From CAMDTE01 sp964504345 (lineage in GTDB: Bacteria; Bacteroidota; Bacteroidia; Flavobacteriales; Schleiferiaceae): a stretch of DNA of 64,000 bases. The DNA lies in the NCBI GenBank assembly GCA_964504345.1, contig CAZDDX010000003.1, positions 124,001 to 188,000 of the forward strand, read 5' to 3'. The notes under the pieces were generated by a model, which saw only the letters and a list, made by a program, of their open reading frames with translations, had not been told where the DNA came from and did no database searches. A program made the translations under genes and the position numbers. Position 1 is the first letter of the stretch. Every line of letters starts with the position of its first letter. Shown here in pieces: positions 37,501 to 44,700 of the stretch.

Positions 37501-40475
37501 ACGATGGCAATGCTACTACTTTGGCTGCTGCTGTAACGGTTTTGGATACGGTTAAACCATCCTTGACTTTGGCAAGCGCAACGCGTACTGTAACATTGGG
37601 TGCTAATGGTTTGGCGTCTATTTCTGCCAACTCGTTGATCTCCAACATGGCGGACAACTGCGGAATTGCTTCGGTAATCTTGAGCGATTCAACGTTCAAC
37701 TGCGCTAATGTTGCCGCTCCTCAAGTGGTGAATGTGAGTGTTGTAGACTTTGCTGGTAATGTTCGGACACGCCAGGTTACGGTTACTGTAGTAGATCCTA
37801 TTGCTCCAGTAATTACGGTTAAGTCTTCTGTAGCTCCGAAGAATTTGGATGCAAACGGTATCGCTTTGATCAGCTTGACTGATGTTGTACAAGACATCAC
37901 GGACAACTGCACACCAAGCAACTTGATTGCGGTTACTTATTCTCCTGTAAGTGTTAATTGCTCACAGGTAGGTAGTGTTACGGTTACGATCAATGCTGTG
38001 GACGCTTCTGGAAACGCGACCACTGCAACGAAGGTGATTGAAGTTCGCGACCAATTGGCTCCGGCCTTGGTTACGAAGACCTACACTTTGGCATTGAATG
38101 CCTTTGGCAACGGTCAGATCACTTCAACCAACGTGATCAACACCCTTACGGACAACTGCGGCACTCCTACGGTTTCCTTGAGCAAGACCAACTTTGACTG
38201 CACGAATCTGGGTGTTAATTCAGTAGTGGTAACTGCGGTGGATGCAAACGGAAATTCCGTTTCTTCTACTGCTGCTGTAACGGTTGTTGACAATACAGCT
38301 CCTGTATTGACCACACCTTCTACTCCTGTAGTGGTTACTTTGAGTGCAGCTGGTACTGCTACTTTGGCCCAAAATGCTGTTGTAGTGAGCACCTCGGATA
38401 ACTGTTCGCCTGTAACGGTGGTTTACTCACCTTCGGTGTTCAACTGCACGAATGTTGGAAACAATACGGTCACTGTTACTGCAACGGACGCGTCTAACAA
38501 CGTGACAACTGCAAACGTTTCCGTAACGGTTCAGGACGTAACGGCTCCGGTTATCAACGTGGTATCTACGGCAGTAACCAAGCAGCTTTCTGCTACCGGT
38601 AGCGTGAACATTCTTTTGTCCGACGTTATGACTTCGGTTACGGACAACTGTACTGCTTCTAGTGCAATCACTGTTACGTACACTCCTTCTGTAGTTAACT
38701 GCAACGGTAAGGGCAACGTACCCGTGACGATCACGGCTACGGACGCCAGCGGCAACACCGCAACGACGGTTAAGAATGTATTGGTTGTTGACGTAATCAA
38801 CCCAACGATTTCTTTGACCAGCACCACGTTGAGCTTGCCATTGAATGCTGCAGGTAATGCCTCCATCCCAGTTGGCTTTGCAACTGCAACGGACAACTGC
38901 GGCGCACCTTCTTTGACCTTCAGTAAGTCTACTTTTGACTGTGCTAACCTCGGCGTGAACAACGTTACGGTGACTGCGGTAGACGGAAGTGGCAATACTG
39001 CAACGGCTCAGATCACGGTTACGGTTGTGGACAATACTGCCCCTGCCTTGACTCTGGTGAGCGGTCCAATCAACGTAGCGTTGAGCGCTACCGGTACTGC
39101 TACGGTTAATGCTGCCGGTTTGGTTGCTAATGCAACAGACAATTGCGCTGTATCAACCATCACAGTTTCACCTAATACATTCTCTTGTGCAAACATTGGT
39201 GCCAATACGGTAACGGTTACTGCAACGGACGCCAGCGGCAATGCTACTGCGCAAACCATTCAAGTGAATGTTGTTGATAACCTAGCACCAGTAGTAACTA
39301 CTGTAGCGACTGTACCAAACATCGTATTGGGTGCAAACGGAACAGCTTCAATTACTGCTGCTGCAGTTGTTAGCTCGGTAGTTGATAACTGTACAACTAC
39401 CCCGAACGTAGTGATCACTCCGAACGTATTTACTTGTGCGGATTTGGGTCAGGTTTCTGTGACCATATTCGCCAGCGATGCTGCCGGTAACATCTCTACA
39501 ACGACGAAAGTAGTAACGGTAGTAGACGCTACTGCTCCGGTATTGGTTAGTGCTCCGCAGACTGTGACTTTGGCTGCTTGTAATGCTACCTTCACCTATG
39601 CTTATCAGGTAACGGACAACTGTGGTTACACGGCAACCATGACCGCTGGTTATGCAAGTGGCTCTCTGTTCCCTGTTGGAACTACTGCAGTTACTTGGCA
39701 GTTTGCAGACCAGTCCGGCAACGTAACCACACATACGTTCAACGTGACGGTGTTGCCTTTGGGAACTTACACTTTGCCTTCTGTGAATCAAGTTTGCGCG
39801 GACAACGGTCCTGTTAATTTGACGAACGGTCAAACCGGCTTGGTCTTCACAGGCGCTGGTGTAACTGATGCAGGTGCGACTTTCCGTCCCTCTTTGGTAG
39901 CCCCTGGTACCTACACATTGAACTTTGTGTACACTGATGCCAATTCGTGCACGCAGACTGGAACTTTCACCATCACGGTAGTTCCTGCTCAAGCTAAGCC
40001 TTCTATTGTTCAGGTGGGTGCAACCACAATTGAATCCAGCTTGAACGGTGCAGCTTACTTGTGGTTCAAGAATGGTGCTCCGATCGCAGGTGCTGTGAAC
40101 AAACAGTACACCTTCACGAGCGGTGGTAACTACGAAGTGCGTGTTACCAACTTGTACGGTTGCAGTGCGAAATCTAATGGTTTCGTAGTCTCTGCGAACG
40201 GCTTGTCGAACGATGAGATCATCAAGTCAGTGAGCTTGTTCCCGAATCCTACTGCTTCAGTAGTAACTGTAGCAACGAGCTTCGAGGTTCCTGAGCCGAT
40301 GAACATCACTGTAGTAGACATGCGCGGTGCGGTTATCTACACTGCAACCATGGAGCGTGGTTCCTTGTCACACACCATTGACATGAACGCATGGCCAGCT
40401 GCTACTTATCAGGTGATTCTCTCCAACAAGAGCGGTGACTTGAGCCAAGTTGAACGTGTCATCAAAATTGATTAA
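31521..40475 (+). CDS. Giant T9SS repeat protein (2984 residues, about 28 paired-Cys Ig-like repeats)
   Basis: A secreted protein with signal peptide ending LSFGQ. An N-terminal domain of about 170 residues precedes a continuous array of about 28 Ig-like repeats (residues about 197-2674), each about 80-115 residues and separated by VxDxxAP linkers. In 27 of the 28 I counted there are two cysteines, one in a (T/S)DNC-type motif and one in FxC, probably one disulfide per repeat. The exception (near 36.55-36.8 kb) is a HYR-type unit. A HYR-like domain follows (PQTVTLAACNATFTYAYQVT), then a WF-x-NGAPIAGA Ig-like domain as in the 23-kb protein. Last comes a type A sorting tail (SLFPNPTASVVTV, TYQVILSNKSG). 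It should form a long extended fibre outside the cell. The OmpA-like gene starts eight bases after the stop, so the two are cotranscribed. Confidence 0.82.
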   Translation: MKRLVLSLGTFVIAALGQLSFGQTTLPCTTDVTKPKVFVVQPSLGGFGAGTQADPYKLRLTVPQGSSGQAVAYVYGDSGNVAYFTPSNLADGVAKVVIPAASTYSGNPSNPAGTSNVVIAHSRDNCGTVRLGGTPSPQAPYTSVKYPKMTISRGVFTCADVPLGPIQVFYYSTDQAVNVDTTAPRSFWVRVYDISAPTAIGKNQTIALDATGNLTLTQAQINGFNNGSFSDCSANLQYSVNRTSFNCSDVGAPVALTLTVTNPSNGQSSTTQVTLTVTDVTAPAINVSAIQSAPFNLVLGANGTGTVTLANLATVSDACTANPTTTVTPSSFSCAHVGLRTVTITSTDARGNSSTATAYVNVIDATNPTITWSNPVNGSPNTYEVIMSGTYGANGTVSLNSGTFFTAADACGAPTVVYTPATLACANVNTPVAVAYSVTDVNGNVITGTVNLVLRDQIVPVANAVATLSRTISTVSGANQNGQGVAVVTPNLVENGSTDNCSVQTQQLALSATGPWVSSLSFNCSQVGSRNIFYRVLDQSGNASTPKTVALTVTDATAPVTNTINYVYILYTNNMLNGEISVPPGALDPTSYDNCAIVSKTVTPRYTFTCADVNQTFTLTVTNVDAAGNTSSGTAQVRVVDVTQPVITVTNQNATLGANGTVNILTSAAVTATDECGIDSLWLSKTLFTCADLGVNTINAFARDNSGLTRTTQLTVTITDQLAPTLNLVASPITKQVGANGTASIALSDVFVSSTDNCTAQPVITYSPTTISCANGTSAVVTVTARDASNNTTTGTVTVNIVDAIAPTLTAISSPPTVALGVNGTASITASSLVATLSDNCGTPTLTASQTQFTCADKGVKTITLTATDASGNSTTVTRTVNVVDISAPVVTTVAGTVTRALNASGSYTIQQNDVVASATDNCGVTSVTWSPLTLNCNDIATPRTITIVVKDAENNTTTVTKAISVIDNINPVLTLNRANGDTIRLDSNGVRRVAINTGSSNQAPSGIDYIASVTDNCGPVTNALYVDGVLAANGFRDLTCLDVSRLFRTLPSNPNGLRQFTVVSTDAYGNSDSKSLSLFVVDLWAPKVFPKNTIYYLPQSGTGTASITVNANVYNASTNPYGLDSASSDPCNIQESVGLTRGLLDSATQITPTASRTYDCGDLGDNFYFLKITDVNLNSAAVGARVTVMDTIRPRLPLNAIAAEDTVFVNAAGNATYAPSVRSWIKRNVLDNISDCGLTFSASRTAFTCNDVKYTLDGNGFSQYDVANSVYSVGVTVTDVAGNARIFNVPVRVMDRIRPTLVRDTFYVSLNNGIATVTAAQVLVTGYGTPGTPGYSAPVASDNCGLDILTAAISREVFFCENVGVNAMTATIKDKSGNFSFLNFTVVVSDNVKPVAATTASSYIVNLGATGSFLLRGRSDGGSTATSTHNPTFASWLTPSTDDCGRLDYTAQLPALTCDSVGKTFNLKLYVADRNFPTTNKDTVTVSVTVRDLIAPTISGPINPVALSLGANGTAVVNLSQFNSRVSDNCSFVLSNKRNPYTCAQRGSNWDTLIATDAFGNKARLPFQVNVVDAVDPTVVVKSAPTRIYLGADGLARIRFNATSGAPSNLVWQYVDSATTDNCSFTGTITSRDLFNCTDANTVIPVTGFVTDASGNQVPFATSVRVVDTVAPRFATVQTAPITVIAPENDCMQLVTWAAPTFSSADQNCPNVPTVTYFMDGNPVATNLMLVPVGVHQLVTTATDQWGNKRSAAAVVTVLDTTKPTAVLKPMAMVYVNAGGNVNVTSTDVLQAINENCEVDTVIVSPNTFSCAQLGLRSVTVTVLDVNGLSNTYTTSVTVVDNTAPTINLVSTTPTVALGATGTASITLATLVTSVTDNCTNPVSNVTLSKSAFTCTDKGVVSIVITATDGQGNTTVVSKEVNVVDAVAPVLTTKPATLYLNASGQAQLVSSAVVNALSTSDNCDQNLTYTLSKSVFSCADRGVNSVSVTATDDDGNATTLAAAVTVLDTVKPSLTLASATRTVTLGANGLASISANSLISNMADNCGIASVILSDSTFNCANVAAPQVVNVSVVDFAGNVRTRQVTVTVVDPIAPVITVKSSVAPKNLDANGIALISLTDVVQDITDNCTPSNLIAVTYSPVSVNCSQVGSVTVTINAVDASGNATTATKVIEVRDQLAPALVTKTYTLALNAFGNGQITSTNVINTLTDNCGTPTVSLSKTNFDCTNLGVNSVVVTAVDANGNSVSSTAAVTVVDNTAPVLTTPSTPVVVTLSAAGTATLAQNAVVVSTSDNCSPVTVVYSPSVFNCTNVGNNTVTVTATDASNNVTTANVSVTVQDVTAPVINVVSTAVTKQLSATGSVNILLSDVMTSVTDNCTASSAITVTYTPSVVNCNGKGNVPVTITATDASGNTATTVKNVLVVDVINPTISLTSTTLSLPLNAAGNASIPVGFATATDNCGAPSLTFSKSTFDCANLGVNNVTVTAVDGSGNTATAQITVTVVDNTAPALTLVSGPINVALSATGTATVNAAGLVANATDNCAVSTITVSPNTFSCANIGANTVTVTATDASGNATAQTIQVNVVDNLAPVVTTVATVPNIVLGANGTASITAAAVVSSVVDNCTTTPNVVITPNVFTCADLGQVSVTIFASDAAGNISTTTKVVTVVDATAPVLVSAPQTVTLAACNATFTYAYQVTDNCGYTATMTAGYASGSLFPVGTTAVTWQFADQSGNVTTHTFNVTVLPLGTYTLPSVNQVCADNGPVNLTNGQTGLVFTGAGVTDAGATFRPSLVAPGTYTLNFVYTDANSCTQTGTFTITVVPAQAKPSIVQVGATTIESSLNGAAYLWFKNGAPIAGAVNKQYTFTSGGNYEVRVTNLYGCSAKSNGFVVSANGLSNDEIIKSVSLFPNPTASVVTVATSFEVPEPMNITVVDMRGAVIYTATMERGSLSHTIDMNAWPAATYQVILSNKSGDLSQVERVIKID
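32109..39540 (+). repeat. Array of about 28 Ig-like repeats (coding)
   Basis: Repeat unit: hydrophobic strand, L(G/N)A(N/S)GT(A/V), TDNC, two strands, FxCAD(K/L)G, (V/I)TATDASGN, VTVVDxxAP. Units in the first half vary in length (about 79-115 residues) with insertions. The last ten are uniform (about 80-86 residues), suggesting more recent expansion at the 3' end. Nucleotide copies are diverged, so array collapse in assembly is less likely but cannot be excluded. Confidence 0.75.
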
Positions 40476-40483
40476 TAACGAAC

Positions 40484-41677
40484 ATGAATAAAGTTCTGAA
40501 TTTTGCGCTGGTAGCCTCATTGGCTACCAGTGCTTTCTCTCAAGAAGCGCCTAAAGCGCTTCGTCACGAGATGATGTTCAACGTAGGCGTCAATTTGGCG
40601 GGTGTTGAGCGAGGAGACAACAACAGCGTTCACGGTCCATTTGCTACGGATTGGGCGAGTGCACCCTTGCACATCAATGTCGGTCACTTGTACGCTGTGA
40701 ATCCTTTGTTGAGCACCGTCGTTACCTTGGACTTTTCTCGTGTAGCGGGTGTTAACAGTGTGGAAGAGTTTACCACCAACAGCATTAGCCCAATGGTTGG
40801 TATTAATTTCCGTCCGTTCAACGTAGGCAAGAATCCTTTCAATAACCTGTACATTCAGGCATTGGCAGGTGTTACTGCATATACTGCGGAGCGCACGTTG
40901 GTTGATATGGCTATGCACGCAAGCTTGAGTGATGCTGCATTTGCATTTACTCCTACTTTGGGTTACCGTATTCCTACTAAGTCTGGTATGGCTTGGAATG
41001 TGTCGGCCTCTATGCCTTCTGTAGTGAACGATAATTTCGATGGCGACGGTTTTGGCGTGAACAACAACGACATGTATGCTCGAATCAATGTGGGTATGGT
41101 TTGGACTCTGGGCAATAAGTCCGGAGGCAAGTCTGTTGCAATGGCGAATCAAGAGGTTTTGAGTAAAGACTTGTTGGAGCCCCTGGCTACTAAAGCTTCT
41201 GTGCAGGCCGTTGAAGGTTCTGTTAAGAAGGTTGAAGAGCGCGTAGGTAAGTTGGAAGGGACTATTCCAGCTTTGTTGAAGCGTACCGATTTGGACCCAA
41301 TGGTTCGCAAGATTCTTGAAGACGAGAAGGTTGCTAATCAAATGGACGGCGGTGCTGCAAGCATTCGGAACATCGTTTCCGTGTACTACCGCTTTGACCG
41401 CGATGAAATCGACGCTCAGTACTTTGCGACTATTGATGGTTTCATGTCCGGCTACAAAGAGGGATCTAAGATCATGTTGGTAGGTTTTGCGGACATGAGC
41501 GGCTCTAAGGAGTACAACACCAAGTTGAGCCGTGATCGTGCTGAAGGTGTAAAAGACTACATCATGCGCAAGTACAAGGTTGCTTCTAACTTGATCACCA
41601 TTCAAGTTGGAGACTTGTCTACTTTGGCTCCAGGTAAGGCTGAGCTGAATCGTCGTGTGGACATGTACTTGTATTGA
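40484..41677 (+). CDS. OmpA-family outer-membrane protein with coiled coil
   Basis: A 397-residue protein with a signal peptide ending TSAFSQ. It has a beta-barrel-like N-terminal domain (residues about 25-215), then a heptad-like segment (about 225-270, VQAVEGSVKKVEERVGKLEG). It ends in an OmpA peptidoglycan-binding-like domain (about 300-397; YYRFDRDEIDAQY, VGFADMSGSKEYNTKLSRDR, ELNRRVDMYLY). OmpA-like domains tether the outer membrane to peptidoglycan. Because the gene directly follows the giant repeat protein in the same transcript, it may anchor or help display that protein; this is inference. In other Bacteroidetes, SprB-type adhesins are followed by a PorP/SprF-type partner instead. 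Confidence 0.82.
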   Translation: MNKVLNFALVASLATSAFSQEAPKALRHEMMFNVGVNLAGVERGDNNSVHGPFATDWASAPLHINVGHLYAVNPLLSTVVTLDFSRVAGVNSVEEFTTNSISPMVGINFRPFNVGKNPFNNLYIQALAGVTAYTAERTLVDMAMHASLSDAAFAFTPTLGYRIPTKSGMAWNVSASMPSVVNDNFDGDGFGVNNNDMYARINVGMVWTLGNKSGGKSVAMANQEVLSKDLLEPLATKASVQAVEGSVKKVEERVGKLEGTIPALLKRTDLDPMVRKILEDEKVANQMDGGAASIRNIVSVYYRFDRDEIDAQYFATIDGFMSGYKEGSKIMLVGFADMSGSKEYNTKLSRDRAEGVKDYIMRKYKVASNLITIQVGDLSTLAPGKAELNRRVDMYLY

Positions 41678-41720
41678 TTAGAAAGGCGTTCGTTAAGCCT
41701 ACATAGGCGATGACTAGGTG

Positions 41721-41750
41721 AAGGGCCGCAACTAAAGTTGCGGCCCTTTT
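41721..41750 (+). terminator. Intrinsic terminator after the ompA-like gene
   Basis: AAGGGCCGCAAC (41721-41732) pairs with GTTGCGGCCCTT (41737-41748) around a TAAA loop, followed by a short T-run. Confidence 0.88.
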
Positions 41751-41761
41751 CGTTGTAGAAA

Positions 41762-41784
41762 TTGGTGTATTTTTAGTACACCAA
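41762..41784. promoter_or_regulatory. Palindrome over a weak -7-like box upstream of the paired CHU_C genes
   Basis: TTGGTGTA (41762-41769) and TACACCAA (41777-41784) are perfect inverted repeats with a 7-base spacer, ending 11 bases before the ATG. The spacer region reads TATTTTTA, similar to a -7 box. The arrangement suggests an operator covering the promoter, or a 5' hairpin. Confidence 0.45.
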
Positions 41785-41795
41785 ACCGATACCAC

Positions 41796-44700
41796 ATGTT
41801 CCGTTGTTTTAGATTATCTCTTTTGTTACTTTTTTTTTTCGGCGTTCATTCGGCGAATGCGCTGACCTATTATTGGATAGGTGGCTCAGGGAACTGGTCG
41901 GACATCAACCATTGGTCCGCTGTCTCTGGGGGGACGGTAATGCAACTGCATACGATTACTCCCACTTCGTCGGATGATGTGGTAATCGACGCGGGTTCTT
42001 TTCCCATTTCGGGCGGGACCATTACGATTAACGTTTTGAGTGCGTTTTGCCGTTCGTTTACAGTAATTAATACTCCTGCGAATTCTAGGCTGAATATTCA
42101 ATCCGGAAATTCGTTGCGTGTTTTTGGAAATTTCGCCGTTTCAGGCGGATTTATTCGGCAAGGTAACGGGGTTATTTCATTTGAGTCCAGTCAATTGAAT
42201 CGCACAATTCGTGCACCAAAGCTGGATTTTGGACGCGTGAACTTCTCAAGTTCCCAGGGTTCGTGGTTGGTTCAAGATACTTTGAAGGGTCTGGAATTAA
42301 GTATACTGGGTGGGCAAGTTCGTTTAGGTTCTGTGCGTTTGGATTTCGGGACTATTCGCGGTATCGGTGGCCAGCTTTATTTGGATACGGCATTCATTAA
42401 AGCAAGTAATCGGGTAAGTTTAGAAAGTGCTTTTCAGTGTTTTGGTAGTCAGGCCTCGCTAGAGTTTAGTGGACTTGAGTACCGAGATTATTCTCCAACG
42501 ATGCACCGTTTCAAGTATTTCCGTGTTTTATCTAACCGGGCTTGGTTGAGAGCAGGCACTTCTTTTTCTACAGGTATGTTGTTGTGTGGGAAGGAACAAA
42601 TGTTATTGGGTGAATGGCAGGCTGATACGATAAGAATGCCACTAGGTGGTAGTTTGCTAATTGACCACAACAGTATTATAAATACTTCTTATTTATATGC
42701 GCAGCACAATTGTTTGAAGTGGGGAAGCATTGAGTGTACCGTTGTTGGAGGTACAGGAACTTTGAATGTTGGGAATGGTAGTCCAGCGGGAGTGAATGTG
42801 ATCGTTCGGGACATTTCATTTGGCGGAGCAGGCTGGACGGCAAGCTCTCATTTGAAATTGGGTTCTGTTTTGGGCTTAACAGGTACGAATACGTCAGCTA
42901 ATCGCATGTATTGGATTGGGGGAACGGGGTCTTGGGCGGACACAGCCCATTGGTCCTATACTTCTGGTGGCCCAGTATCCGGTTGTCTACCTGGACCTTT
43001 GGATACTGTGGTAGTCGATAACAACGGAGGGGCTGCTAATTTTACGGTACAATTAGGCAATACGGATTATCGAGTAGCGCATAGTTTTCTGTTGACGAAT
43101 ACTACGAAGAAAGTTACGGTAACAGGAACAGGTAATTTCCCCTTGATTTTAACAGGTAGTCTTGTACTTTCTGACTCCACGACCTGGAACTTAACACGCC
43201 CCATACAGTTTGTGGGTCAAGATACCAATGCCGTTATTGATTTAAAGGGGAAAAGACACAATGGGCAGCTCAATATTGTAGGCGGCGGAGCCTGGACATT
43301 TGCCGATTCTTCCGATGTATCCTTATTGGCATTGACCCATGGAAAAGTTAAACTTACCAATGGTTTTGCTAAGTGGGATGTACTTGAAGACAATGCAACG
43401 CCCATTCGTTATCGTTGGCTGGTATATTCCCATGATCCCTATTACTTTTTGCCAAATGGGGTGATACGGACGCTTCCCTTACGTCCAAAATTGATTGTGC
43501 CTGGGTCCATTATTGCTACCCGCGCAGTTCAATTGGATAACCCTCTATTTGTCGCAAAAACCGATAGTTCTGAAATTAGGATTACGGGCGTGAATACTCA
43601 GTCCCGATTTGTTACGCAAAATGCGGCTAATCGTTGGAGTAAAATTCATTGGATGCCATCTTCTTTTGTTGGAAAGATGGCAGGAGTGCCGCACCGCGTG
43701 GGTGAATTGAAGTACGAGTGCGACGGTAGAATGGAGTGTAATTTAGAATTGGACACACTGACATTATCCGCAGGCAACGCTTATTGGTTCCCCTCATCGA
43801 TGCAGTTTAAAAAACTTTACGCGACGGGTAATTGCAACGGATATATTTCAATGCGACCAATAGATGGTCTCGCTTTGAGTAACTGGAACGCGCTGGGGTC
43901 TAGTAACTCTATTCAGTACTCTTTGTTGGAGAAGATTTCAGTATCTAATGGTTCAATCACAGCCGGTAATTGCATCAACAATGGGAACGTTACCGGTGTC
44001 GTTTTTGGAAGTCCGTTGGGCAGGACCTTGTATTGGGTAGGTGGAAACGGGCAATGGCAGGATACGGCACACTGGTCTTTAATATCAGGAGGTTTGGGAG
44101 GCGAGTGCCTTCCCAGTCCGTTCGATTCTGTAGTAATTGACAACAACTCAATGACTACTGGAATGACGTTGTCCTTGGATGGTATGTGCATGGCACGGGA
44201 TGTAGTAATTTCAACGATCACAACGAAAACAGTTGTATTCAATAAGATCTCCGGTTCTAGCGCCCAAACATCACTTGATTTGTACGGATCATTGAAAGTA
44301 ACACCCGGAACTACTTTTAATTGGGGCTACGGCGGTGATATTTGGGGCACAGGTACTTGGATTAGATTTCGAGGAATTTCAGGAACCCAGACAGTTGAGA
44401 GTCATGGAAGGTTGTTGCCGTTGGTTCAAAAGTTGAATACAGCGAATGTTCTGTTTTTGGACAGCACTCGCATTGGGCAGTATTTTCAAGACGGAGCAGG
44501 AATTGTCGACGCCGGCGGTAATTACTTCAGTACCGCATTTGATCACTGGGGATCGCAGGGAACTTTCCGGAATATCGGGGGGAAAATGAAATTTGCTCGC
44601 TGGTTTGGAAACAACACCATTGATGTACCCAACAGCCGTATTGAGATTAACGAGCGATACCTCAACCTAACGGGTGCCATTAATTCAAAAGGGGCATTAA

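Noticed and set aside
28753..39540. Tandem repeats considered as a possible CRISPR array or minisatellite
   Set aside because: The period is about 240-340 bases, the copies are diverged and the frame is open throughout, so they are protein-domain repeats.
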